Source: Paracidovorax wautersii | GTDB taxonomy: Bacteria > Pseudomonadota > Gammaproteobacteria > Burkholderiales > Burkholderiaceae_C | DNA length: 64,000 bases | Reading direction: 5' to 3' | NCBI RefSeq assembly: GCF_900113035.1 | Contig: NZ_FONX01000001.1 | Span: 482,776 to 546,775, forward strand | In this document: positions 7,921 through 18,373 of the stretch, piece by piece | Numbering within the stretch: the first letter of the stretch is position 1 | Layout: every line of letters starts with the position of its first letter | The notes under the pieces: generated by a model | Database searches by the model: none | The model's input: the letters and a program-made list of their open reading frames with translations, nothing else | Told to the model about the DNA's origin: nothing | Program-made: the position numbers and the translations under genes

Positions 7921-7942
7921 AAATGCTAGTAATTCTCATTTT
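7921..7942 (-). promoter_or_regulatory. Putative Fur box upstream of feoA
   Basis: Read on the minus strand this AT-rich stretch contains AAATGAGAATTACTAGCATT, which resembles the imperfect AT-rich palindromes bound by Fur (TGAGAA...TTCTCA type). It lies 17-38 bp before the feoA ATG, a usual operator position, in a GC-rich surrounding where such a stretch stands out. No binding evidence exists here; the call rests on motif and position. Confidence 0.5.
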
Positions 7943-8043
7943 ACGCCCGCAAAGAGAAGGCCGTCCGGCCACTCGGCCATGGCGGACAATCCGGCACCCA
8001 TCCCACGCGCCCTCTGCGCCCGCCTCCCCCCTGCCCCCGCGCC

Positions 8044-8370
8044 ATGCCTGAACATCCCTGCCTGACCTGCGGCGCCTGCTGCGCCAGCTTCCGCGTCGAT
8101 TTCTCCGCCTGCGAGACGCAGGCCGGCGGCGGCGACGTGCCCGACGGGCTGGCGGTGGAAGTCACCGGCCACACGGCGCGCATGCGCGGCACCGACCATG
8201 CGCAGCCGCGCTGCGCGGCGCTGACCGGCCAGGTGGGCACGCGGGCGGCGTGCGGCATCTATGAATGGCGGCCCTCGCCCTGCCGGGAGTTCGAGGCCGG
8301 CAGCGATGCCTGCGAGCGGGCGCGCCGGCGCTTCCAGCTGCCGCCGCTGGACGCCTCGGCGCTGCTCTGA
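8044..8370 (+). CDS. YkgJ-like cysteine cluster protein
   Basis: 108 aa. The N-terminus carries CLTCGACC (residues 6-13), and further cysteines occur at CAAL, CGIYEWRPSPCREF (about 75-88) and CERAR. This is the CxxCxxCC-type cluster of the YkgJ/UPF0153 family, which binds zinc or an iron-sulfur centre, with function unknown. It is divergent from the feo operon, with ~140 bp between the starts, and could share the iron-responsive control region, though that is only suggested by position. It is convergent with the Lrp-type gene. Confidence 0.82.
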   Translation: MPEHPCLTCGACCASFRVDFSACETQAGGGDVPDGLAVEVTGHTARMRGTDHAQPRCAALTGQVGTRAACGIYEWRPSPCREFEAGSDACERARRRFQLPPLDASALL

Positions 8371-8391
8371 GACCGCGTTCTCGCTCTCGTT

Positions 8392-8874
8392 CTAGCCGGC
8401 CGCCGGCGGCACCGGCAACCCGCCCACCTGGCCCTTGAATTCCTGCAGCGAGAAGTAGGTATGGACGTGGCGCACGCCGGGCAGGCGGTGCAGCCGGCGC
8501 TGCAGCAGCGCGGAATAGTCGTCCAGATCCTTGGCCACCACGACGAGCATGAAGTCTTCGGGGCCGGAGATGCCGTGGAACATCACCACCTCGGGAATGG
8601 CGCACACGGCTTCCTCGAAGGCCACCGACAGGCTCTCGGTCTGGTGGTCTATGCCCACCATCACGAACGCCAGCACGCCCCAGCCCAGCGCCCGGCGATC
8701 CAGCGCCGCGTGGTAGCCGCTGATGACGCCCTCCGTTTCCAGCCGCCGCACGCGCCGCCAGCAGGGCGACTGCGAGAGATGCGCCATCTGCGCCAGCTCG
8801 CCCGACGTGAGCCGGGCGTTGTCCTGCAGCGCCTGGACCAGCTGCCGGTCCGTCCTGTCGAGTTCAGCCTGCAT
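8392..8874 (-). CDS. Lrp/AsnC-family regulator, probable kyn operon regulator
   Basis: 160 aa DNA-binding protein. The N-terminal winged helix (about 5-50, LDRTDRQLVQALQDNARLT then SPCWRRVRRLETEGVISGYHA) is followed by the RAM ligand-binding domain (about 65-145) with EVVMFHGISGPEDFMLVVVAKD. It is divergent from the amino acid permease-kynBUA operon. In Pseudomonas the Lrp-type KynR sits in the same relation to kyn genes and responds to kynurenine, so the same role is inferred here. The ATG at 8874 follows a GGGAAAG stretch. Confidence 0.85.
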   Translation of the reverse strand: MQAELDRTDRQLVQALQDNARLTSGELAQMAHLSQSPCWRRVRRLETEGVISGYHAALDRRALGWGVLAFVMVGIDHQTESLSVAFEEAVCAIPEVVMFHGISGPEDFMLVVVAKDLDDYSALLQRRLHRLPGVRHVHTYFSLQEFKGQVGGLPVPPAAG

Positions 8875-8894
8875 GTTCTTTCCCTTTTTTTGCC

Positions 8895-8930
8895 TTGATG
8901 GAATGGATTATTCAATTTAGCTGGATTCAA
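8895..8930. promoter_or_regulatory. AT-rich candidate operator between the Lrp-type gene and the kyn operon
   Basis: In an otherwise GC-rich gap this 36-bp patch contains TTGATGGAAT, then ATTCAA at 8910-8915 and again at 8925-8930. The repeated TTGAAT/ATTCAA half-sites at about one-and-a-half helical turns are what an octameric Lrp/AsnC protein could bind. Promoter elements for either gene are not clear. Confidence 0.35.
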
Positions 8931-9024
8931 GGGATAACGAGTGGCTTGCAAGGCATGCTCTTGCATAGGATGGCGCCCGAAATCCATCACCCCATCCCCT
9001 CACTCCTTCATAGATCACCCCACC

Positions 9025-10428
9025 ATGGCATTCGATGACATCGTTCAACGTGAGCAAGGCCTGCGCCGGCATTTGACCGCCGCGCAGATGGGCATGATCG
9101 CCATCGGCGGCGCCATCGGCACCGGGCTGTTTCTGGGCAGCGGCTTCGCCATCAGCTTCGCGGGGCCGAGCGTGCTCGTGAGCTACGCGATCGGCGCGCT
9201 CATCTCGCTGCTGCTCATCGGCTGCCTGGCCGAGATGACGGTGGCCCATCCCACCTCGGGTTCGTTCGGCGCCTACGCCGAGCACTACATCGCGCCCTGG
9301 GCGGGCTTTCTGGTGCGCTATGCCTATTGGGCCGCCATCGTGCTGGCCGTGGGCACCGAGGTGACGGCCGTGGGCGTGTACATGGGCTACTGGTTCCCCG
9401 ACGTGCCGCGCTGGATCTGGGTGCTGGTCTTCTCCGCCGCGCTGGTGGGCGTGAACGCGACGAGCGTGAAGACCTTCGGCGCCGCCGAATACGGCTTCTC
9501 GGCGATCAAGGTGGCGGCCATCGTGGCCTTCATCCTGATCGGCGCCTTCGTGGTGTTCGGTGCGCCCCGGCCGGGCATCGGATTCCACAACTACGTGGCC
9601 CACGGCGGCTTCTTCCCCAAGGGCCTCTGGGGCACCTGGACGGCGGTCATCATCGCCATCTTCAGCTACCTGAGCATCGAGATGATCGCCGTCGCGGCCG
9701 GCGAGGCGCGCGACCCGCAGCGCGCCATCACCAGCGCCTTCCGCTCGACCATGGTGCGGCTGGTGGTGTTCTACCTGCTCACCATGACGCTGATGCTGGC
9801 CATCGTGCCCTGGCAGCAGGCGGGCACCGACAAGAGCCCGTTCGTCGCGGTGATGGAGATCATCGGCATTCCGGGCGCGGCCGGGGTCATCAACTTCGTG
9901 GTGCTGGTGGCGGCGCTCTCGGCCATGAACAGCCAGCTCTACATCACCACGCGCATGATGTTCAGCCTCTCCCGCGCCGGCCACGCGCCCGCCGCGCTGG
10001 GCCGCCTGAACGCGCGCGGCGTGCCGCTGCCGGCGCTGGCGCTGTCGTGCGCGGGCATCGCCCTGGCGACCGGCCTGAATCTCTGGAAGCCCGAGGAGTC
10101 CTTCATCTGGATGATCGCCGTGTCGATGTTCGGCGCCATGTTCACTTGGTTCATGATCTTCGTGACGCATCTCTTCTTCCGCCGCCGCTGGAGCCGCGAG
10201 GGCGGCCCGCGGCTGGCCTTCCGCATGTGGGGCTATCCGGCGCTGACGCTGCTGGGCGCGGGCCTGATGCTGGCGGCCATGGCGACCACCCTGTTCACCC
10301 CCGCCTTCCGGCTCACGCTGCTGACGGGCCTTCCCTTCCTGGCCGTGCTGTCCCTGGTCTATGCGCTGAAATACCGCCACCGGCCAGCCTCGACCAGCCT
10401 CGCGCCCCTGCACAAGCCTGCCGCATGA
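9025..10428 (+). CDS. Amino acid permease (AAT/APC family), probably tryptophan or kynurenine
   Basis: 467 aa, about 12 membrane spans. The N-terminal motif MIAIGGAIGTGLFLGSG (about 22-38) and EMTVAHPTSGSFGAYAEHYI (about 71-90) are hallmarks of the AAT group of proton-coupled amino acid permeases (AroP/GabP/LysP type). The frame is open upstream to 8941, but the start at 9025 (MAFDDIVQREQGLRRHLTA) gives the usual N-terminus. It is first in the operon and overlaps kynB by 4 nt. An analogous permease accompanies kynBU in Pseudomonas, so the substrate is probably tryptophan or kynurenine. Confidence 0.9.
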   Translation: MAFDDIVQREQGLRRHLTAAQMGMIAIGGAIGTGLFLGSGFAISFAGPSVLVSYAIGALISLLLIGCLAEMTVAHPTSGSFGAYAEHYIAPWAGFLVRYAYWAAIVLAVGTEVTAVGVYMGYWFPDVPRWIWVLVFSAALVGVNATSVKTFGAAEYGFSAIKVAAIVAFILIGAFVVFGAPRPGIGFHNYVAHGGFFPKGLWGTWTAVIIAIFSYLSIEMIAVAAGEARDPQRAITSAFRSTMVRLVVFYLLTMTLMLAIVPWQQAGTDKSPFVAVMEIIGIPGAAGVINFVVLVAALSAMNSQLYITTRMMFSLSRAGHAPAALGRLNARGVPLPALALSCAGIALATGLNLWKPEESFIWMIAVSMFGAMFTWFMIFVTHLFFRRRWSREGGPRLAFRMWGYPALTLLGAGLMLAAMATTLFTPAFRLTLLTGLPFLAVLSLVYALKYRHRPASTSLAPLHKPAA

Positions 10429-11081
10429 CGCTGCCATCACCACAACGCCTTTGGGACATCTCCGCTCCCGTCCACGCCGCCGCCCCGGTCTTCCCCGGCG
10501 ACACCGCCTACGCGCAGAGCTGGTGCGCCACCATCGGCCCGGGCTGCCCCGTGAACGTGAGCGCCATCACCCTCTCGCCCCACGTGGGCACGCATGCCGA
10601 CGCGCCGCTGCACTACGACCCGGCCGGCGCCAGCATCGGCGACGTGGCGCTCGACGCCTTCATCGGCCCCTGCCGCGTGATCCACGCCATCGGCCGGGGC
10701 CCGCTCGTCACCTGGGAGCACATCGCCCATGCAGTGCAGGCGGGCGACGGCGCCCTGCCCGCCCGCGTGCTGGTGCGCACCTACGAACGCATGCCGGTGG
10801 ACCGCTGGGACAGCCAGCTCGCCGCCTTCGCGCCCGAGACCATCGAACGCCTGGCCGACCAGGGCGTGGTGCTGGTGGGCATCGACACCGCCAGCATCGA
10901 CCCGGCCGACAGCAAGACGCTGGACAGCCACCAGGTCATCCGCCGCCGTGGCCTGCGCGTGCTGGAGAACCTGGTGCTCGACGACGTGCCCGAGGGCGAC
11001 TACGAACTCGTCGCCCTGCCCCTGAAGCTCACCACGGCCGACGCATCGCCCGTGCGCGCCGTGCTGCGTGCGCTGCGCTGA
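10425..11081 (+). CDS. kynB: Kynurenine formamidase
   Basis: 218 aa. Hydrolyses N-formylkynurenine to kynurenine and formate. It belongs to the cyclase-like metal hydrolases. The zinc-binding motif HVGTHADAPLHY (about 50-61) and the later DTASIDPADSKTLDSHQ segment (about 150-167) are intact. It overlaps the permease stop (ATGA) and is followed after 99 bp by kynU; that gap holds one of the short palindromic repeats. Confidence 0.94.
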   Translation: MTLPSPQRLWDISAPVHAAAPVFPGDTAYAQSWCATIGPGCPVNVSAITLSPHVGTHADAPLHYDPAGASIGDVALDAFIGPCRVIHAIGRGPLVTWEHIAHAVQAGDGALPARVLVRTYERMPVDRWDSQLAAFAPETIERLADQGVVLVGIDTASIDPADSKTLDSHQVIRRRGLRVLENLVLDDVPEGDYELVALPLKLTTADASPVRAVLRALR

Positions 11082-11110
11082 GCGCGGCAACGATCAACAA
11101 GGAAAAGTGC

Positions 11111-11150
11111 CTTGAGCGCAAGCAGCGCCTGGGCACCTAGCTATCAAAAC
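11111..11150 (-). repeat. Short dispersed palindromic repeat in the kynB-kynU gap
   Basis: Read on the minus strand it runs TTTTGATAGCTAGG, then GGCGCTGCTTGCGCTCAAGG, the same GATAGCT...AGCGCTTG...GAGGC build as the copies at 14921, 39179 and 61707. It has no coding role and could form a hairpin in the kyn mRNA. Confidence 0.6.
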
Positions 11151-11180
11151 CATAGTCATCAGAGAAAACCGAGAGAAGCC

Positions 11181-12470
11181 ATGACCACCTCCATCACCCT
11201 GCAGGACTGCCAGGCGCGCGACGCCGCCGACCCGCTCGCACCGCTGCGCGCGCATTTCGCGCTGCCGGCGGACACCATCTACCTGGACGGCAATTCGCTG
11301 GGCGTGGCGCCCCGGGCCGCGGCCGAGCGCGTGGCCCAGGTGGTGAAGCAGGAATGGGGCAACGACCTGATCCGCTCCTGGAACAGCGCCAGCTGGTTCG
11401 ACCTGCCCCAGCGCCTGGGCGACCAGCTCGCGCCGCTGATCGGCGCGGGCCCGGGCGAGGTGGTGTGCACCGACAGCACCTCGATCAACCTCTACAAGGT
11501 GCTGAGCGCCGCGCTCAACATGGCCCGCGAGGACAGCCCCGCGCGCCGCCGCATCGTGAGCGAGCGCAGCAACTTCCCCACCGACCTCTACATCGCCGAA
11601 GGCCTGTGCCGCGAACGCGGGCTGGAGCTGGTGCTGATCGAGCCCGAGGAGATCCCCGCCGCGCTGACCGCCGACGTGGCCGTGCTCATGCTCACCCACG
11701 TCAACTACCGCACCGGCGCCATGCACGACATGGCCGCCGTCACGGCCGCGGCGCATGCGGCGGGCATCCTCACCGTGTGGGACCTGGCGCACAGCGCGGG
11801 CGCGGTGCCGGTAGACCTGAACGGCGCGGGCGCCGATTTCTCCATCGGCTGCGGCTACAAGTACCTCAACGGCGGCCCGGGCGCGCCGGCCTTCGTGTGG
11901 GTGCATCCGCGCCATGCCGACCGCTTCTGGCAGCCGCTGTCGGGCTGGTGGGGCCATGCCGCGCCGTTCCAGTTCACGCCCGACTACCAGCCGGCCCCCG
12001 GCATCACGCGCTACCTGTGCGGCACCCAGCCCATCATCAGCCTGTCGGCCCTGCAGTGCGGGCTGGACGTGTTCACCGCCGCCCAGGCGCTGGGCGGCAT
12101 GCAGGCGCTGCGGCAGAAGTCGCTGGCGCTGACCGATCTCTTCATCGAGCTGGTGGAGGCGCGCTGCGCCGGCCACGGCCTGGGCCTGGCCACGCCGCGC
12201 GAGCACGCCCAGCGCGGCTCGCAGGTCTGCCTGACCCGCGACATCGGCGCCTACGCCATCGTGCAGGCGCTGATCGCGCGCAACGTGATCGGCGACTTCC
12301 GCAAGGGCGACGGCGGCGCCGGCCGGCACAAGGACATCCTGCGCTTCGGCTTCACGCCGCTTTACGTGGGCTTCGCCGATGTCTGGAACGCGGTGGAGCA
12401 CCTGCGCCAGGTGCTGGACACGGCCGAATGGCAGCGCCCCGAATTCAACCAGCAGCATGCGGTGACCTGA
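11181..12470 (+). CDS. kynU: Kynureninase
   Basis: 429 aa PLP enzyme that cleaves kynurenine to anthranilate and alanine. The family motifs are [14 protein letters not shown] (about 34-47), [21 protein letters not shown] (about 200-220) and the PLP lysine in [16 protein letters not shown] (about 227-242). The start at 11181 has GAGAGAAGCC just upstream; the open frame reaches back to 11112 through a repeat and is not used. kynA follows after 2 bp. Confidence 0.96.
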   Translation: MTTSITLQDCQARDAADPLAPLRAHFALPADTIYLDGNSLGVAPRAAAERVAQVVKQEWGNDLIRSWNSASWFDLPQRLGDQLAPLIGAGPGEVVCTDSTSINLYKVLSAALNMAREDSPARRRIVSERSNFPTDLYIAEGLCRERGLELVLIEPEEIPAALTADVAVLMLTHVNYRTGAMHDMAAVTAAAHAAGILTVWDLAHSAGAVPVDLNGAGADFSIGCGYKYLNGGPGAPAFVWVHPRHADRFWQPLSGWWGHAAPFQFTPDYQPAPGITRYLCGTQPIISLSALQCGLDVFTAAQALGGMQALRQKSLALTDLFIELVEARCAGHGLGLATPREHAQRGSQVCLTRDIGAYAIVQALIARNVIGDFRKGDGGAGRHKDILRFGFTPLYVGFADVWNAVEHLRQVLDTAEWQRPEFNQQHAVT

Positions 12471-12472
12471 GC

Positions 12473-13387
12473 ATGTGCCCCTTCCACGGCAACCCGCCCG
12501 CGCCTTCCTCCGCGCCGGCCTCCGCATCCTCCGGGGCCGCGCCGGGCGCCGCCCTGCCCGAAGCCATCGTGCAGGAAGAGCGCGCCCAGCTCGACTTCAG
12601 CCGCAGCATGAGCTATGGCGACTACCTGCAGCTCGACGCCGTGCTCACCGCGCAGAAGCCCCTGTCGCCCGCGCACGACGAGCTGCTCTTCATCGTCCAG
12701 CACCAGACCAGCGAACTCTGGATGAAGCTCATGCTGCACGAGCTGCAGGCCGCCATCGCCCACATCGCCCGCGACGACCTGCCGCCCGCCTTCAAGATGC
12801 TGGCGCGGGCCTCCAAGATCATGGAGCAGCTGGTCCATGCCTGGGACGTGCTGGCCACCATGACGCCGCCCGAATACAGCGCCATGCGGCCCTACCTGGG
12901 CCAGTCCAGCGGCTTCCAGAGCTACCAGTACCGCTGCATCGAATTCGCGCTGGGCAACAAGAACCGCGCCATGCTCAAACCGCACGAGCACCGCGCCGAC
13001 CTGCTGGCCCTGGTGCAGGCGGCCTACGAGGCGCCCTCGCTGTACGACGAGGCGCTGCGCCTGCTGGCGCGGCGCGGCATCCCCGTGCCCGAGAGCCACA
13101 CCCAGCGCGACTGGCGCCAGCCCTATGCCGAAAGCGATGCGGTGGAAGCCGCCTGGCTCACCGTCTATCGCAGCCCGCGCGAGCACTGGGACCTCTACCA
13201 GCTCGGCGAAAAGCTCACCGACCTGGAAGACGCCTTCCGCCTCTGGCGCTTCCGCCACGTGACGACGGTGGAGCGCGTGATCGGCTTCAAGCGCGGCACG
13301 GGCGGCACGGGCGGCGTGAGCTATCTGCGCAAGATGCTGGACGTGGTGCTGTTCCCCGAGATCTGGCGGCTGCGCACCTCGCTCTGA
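12473..13387 (+). CDS. kynA: Tryptophan 2,3-dioxygenase
   Basis: 304 aa heme dioxygenase that opens the tryptophan ring to N-formylkynurenine. Visible signatures are [19 protein letters not shown] (about 75-93), [19 protein letters not shown] (about 143-161) and the C-terminal [20 protein letters not shown], containing the axial heme histidine. A ~30-residue Ala/Pro-rich N-terminal tail ([14 protein letters not shown]...) precedes the conserved domain. It is the last gene of the operon. The final A of its stop codon is also the first base of palindromic element copy B. Confidence 0.96.
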   Translation: MCPFHGNPPAPSSAPASASSGAAPGAALPEAIVQEERAQLDFSRSMSYGDYLQLDAVLTAQKPLSPAHDELLFIVQHQTSELWMKLMLHELQAAIAHIARDDLPPAFKMLARASKIMEQLVHAWDVLATMTPPEYSAMRPYLGQSSGFQSYQYRCIEFALGNKNRAMLKPHEHRADLLALVQAAYEAPSLYDEALRLLARRGIPVPESHTQRDWRQPYAESDAVEAAWLTVYRSPREHWDLYQLGEKLTDLEDAFRLWRFRHVTTVERVIGFKRGTGGTGGVSYLRKMLDVVLFPEIWRLRTSL

Positions 13388-13668
13388 GAACGTGTTTACG
13401 ATCTCCCAGGGGTCGCGCAGCTATGTCGGCGGGATGGGATGCAAGGCGCGGTGCGCAGTGGATAGCACGGCTATCCACAAGCGCCGCAACGCCGCAGACC
13501 GCCCGCCCACACCGCTGCCCTTCGGGTGGGAGCGAAATCGGGCCAGGGCAACGAGTTTTGACGCCCCGGCTGCTTGCATGGGCTCAGAGCCCATGCGGCG
13601 CATCCGAGACATCCACTCATCCCGATTGCGCTCCAACGCGATCCCCTGCGAGATCGTAAACACGTTCT
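13387..13668. repeat. Branched palindromic element, copy B (282 bp, inverted relative to copy A)
   Basis: The reverse complement of this stretch matches the element at 290-559 almost throughout, with a 12-base length difference in one loop. The ends are AGAACGTGTTTACGATCTC and its inverted copy. The inner hairpins are kept: 13458-13478 (GTGGATAGC/GCTATCCAC) and 13576-13596, where the stem is GCATGGGCTC/GAGCCCATGC instead of GCATGGAC/GTCCATGC in copy A, so both sides changed together. Arm 1 (13526-13542 with 13621-13637) is kept with two mismatches; arm 2 (13417-13433 with 13502-13518) has three. It directly follows kynA and could act as its transcription end. Confidence 0.8.
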
Positions 13669-13741
13669 GAGGCCGTTCCCGGACGGTCTCCGGGCGCGCC
13701 GCGCCGTGGGGGCACCTGCGGCGCAGGTATTCTTCGTCGCC

Positions 13742-14899
13742 ATGCCTTCCCACTCCCCGCGCGCCCCCCTTCCCACCAAAGACCAGATCGCGCTGCTGCC
13801 GCCCTTCGAGGGCCTGGACCTCGGCCGCATCCGGCTGATCGACAACGACGCCGATGCCGAGGCCGCCCTGCGCGCCTTGATCGACCTGCCCGTGGTCGGC
13901 TTCGACACCGAATCCAAGCCGACCTTCGCGCGCGGCGACATTCCGGACGGCCCGCACCTGGTGCAGTTCGCCACGCTGGAAGGCGGCTGGCTGTTCCAGC
14001 TCAACACCCCCGGCTGCCGCCGCGCCGTGCAGGCCCTGCTGGCCTCGCGCAGCCTGGTCAAGGCCGGCTTCGGCCTGGACAACGACCGCAGCCAGCTGGC
14101 GCGCTCGCTGGGCGGGCCGGTCCATTCGCTGCTCGATGTGGACGGCGTGCTGCGGCGCCAGGGCTATCCCAAATCGGTGGGCGTGAAGACGGCCATCGCC
14201 CTGCTCTTCGGCCAGCGCTTCGCCAAGTCCAAGAAGATCGGCACCTCCAACTGGGCGCAGCCACGCCTCTCGGAATCGCAGCAGCGCTACGCCGCCAACG
14301 ATGCCTACGGCGCGCTGCGGGTGTACCTGGCGCTGCAGGCTGCGGAGCCCTTGCAGCCTTTGAAGGAAGCGGTCGAGCCACCCGCGGCTCGGGCCCCACT
14401 TCCCTCGCGGGAGGCCACGGCCCGCAAGCCGCGCGAACCCCGGCAGGAACCCCGGACTGCGCCCGCGGCCGAGCCGCTGCCCCCGCCGCCGCCGGCCGCC
14501 GTGAAGCCCCCGGCAAGCGCGCTGCAGGTGCACCGGACGGTGCCGGTGCTGCCGGTCCACGACCTGGACAAGGCCTTGCGTTTCTACGGCGAGGTGCTGG
14601 GCTTCGCGGTCGATGGCGCGCACCGCCCGGCCGGGCCCGAAGCGCGGGACGATGCGCCCCGCCATGCCCGGGTCTCGCGCGCCGGCTGCGTGCTGCAGCT
14701 CTGGGAGCCGGCCGATGAGGACCCGGCCGGCTGCGCCACCGTGTTCTTCTACTGCGACGGGCTGGTCGCCTTCCACGCGGAACTCATCGCGCGGGGCCAC
14801 GCCGTGATGCGGCCGGGCGTGGAGCAGGCGCCCGGCGGCGGCGACCTGATGACGGTGACCGACCCGTTCGGCAACCGGCTGCGCTTCGTGCAGGACTGA
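13742..14899 (+). CDS. DEDD 3'-5' exonuclease fused to a VOC (glyoxalase-like) domain
   Basis: 385 aa. Residues ~25-200 form an RNase D/WRN-type exonuclease: Exo I is GFDTESKP (D55, E57), Exo II is GFGLDNDRSQLA (about 109-120) and Exo III is QRYAANDAYG (Y183, D187), which are the DEDDy catalytic positions. A Pro/Ala/Arg-rich linker follows (about 205-260). Residues ~262-385 form a vicinal oxygen chelate domain (VHRTVPVLPVHDLDKALRFY to TDPFGNRLRFV). One expected VOC metal ligand near the C-terminus appears not to be an acid, so this domain may bind rather than catalyse. The start at 13742 lacks a ribosome site but has TATTCT about eight bases upstream. Confidence 0.85.
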   Translation: MPSHSPRAPLPTKDQIALLPPFEGLDLGRIRLIDNDADAEAALRALIDLPVVGFDTESKPTFARGDIPDGPHLVQFATLEGGWLFQLNTPGCRRAVQALLASRSLVKAGFGLDNDRSQLARSLGGPVHSLLDVDGVLRRQGYPKSVGVKTAIALLFGQRFAKSKKIGTSNWAQPRLSESQQRYAANDAYGALRVYLALQAAEPLQPLKEAVEPPAARAPLPSREATARKPREPRQEPRTAPAAEPLPPPPPAAVKPPASALQVHRTVPVLPVHDLDKALRFYGEVLGFAVDGAHRPAGPEARDDAPRHARVSRAGCVLQLWEPADEDPAGCATVFFYCDGLVAFHAELIARGHAVMRPGVEQAPGGGDLMTVTDPFGNRLRFVQD

Positions 14900-14920
14900 G
14901 GCCGCCTCGGCCAGCCGCTT

Positions 14921-14975
14921 CTTTTTTCATAGCAAACAGCGCTTGATGGACAAGCGCTGCCGCCTGTTTTCACCT
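14921..14975. terminator. Dispersed palindrome acting as likely terminator between convergent genes
   Basis: The hairpin CAGCGCTTG-ATGGA-CAAGCGCTG (14937-14959) has nine perfect pairs. It is preceded by a T/A stretch (CTTTTTTCATAG) and followed by CCGCCTGTTTT. It belongs to the same short repeat family as 39179-39238 and lies between the convergent exonuclease-VOC gene and the adenine deaminase gene, where a two-way terminator would be expected. Confidence 0.6.
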
Positions 14976-14982
14976 CAAGGCG

Positions 14983-17142
<2,160 letters not shown>

Positions 17143-18309
17143 TCACTTCTTGTCGCCGCCGGGCACGTTGCCTTCCACGCCCTTGACGTAGAAGTTCACG
17201 CCGCCCAGGAACTTGTCGTCGGCCACGGCGTCCTTGGCGAGGATTTCCTTGCCGTCCTGGCCCACGATCGGGCCCTTCCAGATCACGAAGCTGCCGTCCT
17301 TCAGGCCCTTCTTGACTTCCTCGACCTTGGCCTTGACGTCGGCGGGCACGTCGTCGGCAATGGAGACCAGGTCGATCGCGCCTTCCTTCACGCCCCACCA
17401 GCTCTGGCCGGTGGTCCACTTGCCGTCCATCACGTCACGCACGGCCTTGATGTAGTACGGGCCCCAGTTGATGATGGACGAAGCCAGGTGGGCCTTGGGG
17501 CCGTAGGCGGTCATGTCGCTGTCCCAGCCGAAGGCGCGCTTGCCCTTTTCCTGCGCGGTCTTGAGCACGGCGGGCGAATCGGTGTTCTGGAACAGCACGT
17601 CGGCGCCGCCGTTGATCAGCGAGGTGGCGGCTTCGGTTTCCTTCGGCGGGCTGAACCATTCGTTGACCCACACCACCTTGGTCTTGATCTTCGGATTGAC
17701 CGACTGCGCGCCCAGCGTGAAGCTGTCGATGTTGCGGATCACCTCGGGGATCGGCACCGAGCCCACCACGCCCAGCGTGTTGGTCTTGGTCATGGCGCCA
17801 GCGATGATGCCGGCCATGTAGGCGCCTTCGTAGGTGCGGCTGTCGTAGGTGCGCACGTTGGGCGCGGTCTTGTAGCCGGTGGCGTGCTCGAACTTCACGT
17901 CGGGGAAGTCGGGGGCGATCTTCTGGATCGACTCCATGTAGCCGAAGGTGGTGCCGAAGATCAGCTTGTTGCCCTGGGTGGCCATGTCGCGCAGCACGCG
18001 TTCGGCGTCGGCCGATTCGGGCACGCTTTCGACGAAGCTGGTGACGACCTTGTCGCCGAACTCCTTCTCGACCGCCTTGCGGCCGTTGTCGTGCGCGAAC
18101 GACCAGCCGCCGTCGCCCACCGGGCCGACGTAGGCGAACGCGACCTTCAGCGGCGCATTGGCGGCGGCAGCAGCCGAAGCGGCCGGCGCCGGAGCGGCGG
18201 CGGGCGCTGCAGCCGGCTCTTCCTTCTTGCCGCAGCCCACCAGGGCGGCAGCGGCCACGGCGGACAGGGTGGCTGCCTGGAGGAAGGATCGTTTGGTCAG
18301 TTGGGTCAT
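17143..18309 (-). CDS. BMP-family ABC transporter substrate-binding lipoprotein (purine nucleoside/base type)
   Basis: 388 aa. The N-terminus MTQLTKRSFLQAA and lipobox LVGC (C26) mark a lipoprotein, with a Tat-like KRSFLQ motif. A long Ala/Pro linker (about 30-52) precedes the BMP/PnrA-like domain (VAFAYVGPVGDGGWSFAHDNGR, about 57-78; VWVNEWFSPPKETEAA; GWDSDMTAYGPKAHLASSIINWGPY). BMP proteins of this kind bind purine nucleosides or related ring compounds. It lies downstream of the two permeases and ATPase on the same strand, and ends in a strong terminator. High expression from its own promoter in the 64-bp gap is possible. Confidence 0.9.
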   Translation of the reverse strand: MTQLTKRSFLQAATLSAVAAAALVGCGKKEEPAAAPAAAPAPAASAAAAANAPLKVAFAYVGPVGDGGWSFAHDNGRKAVEKEFGDKVVTSFVESVPESADAERVLRDMATQGNKLIFGTTFGYMESIQKIAPDFPDVKFEHATGYKTAPNVRTYDSRTYEGAYMAGIIAGAMTKTNTLGVVGSVPIPEVIRNIDSFTLGAQSVNPKIKTKVVWVNEWFSPPKETEAATSLINGGADVLFQNTDSPAVLKTAQEKGKRAFGWDSDMTAYGPKAHLASSIINWGPYYIKAVRDVMDGKWTTGQSWWGVKEGAIDLVSIADDVPADVKAKVEEVKKGLKDGSFVIWKGPIVGQDGKEILAKDAVADDKFLGGVNFYVKGVEGNVPGGDKK

Positions 18310-18373
18310 GGCTTCTCTTTTCTAGGAAGGTCGGAAGGAAAAAACGAACGGGCGCACGGAATCGGGCGGCGGA

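Noticed and set aside
5674-7929. Long open frame on the plus strand opposite feoB and feoA (751 codons)
   Set aside because: It mirrors the codon positions of feoB, is His/Gln/Arg-rich without domains, and arises because GC-rich third positions leave few stops in the antisense frame.
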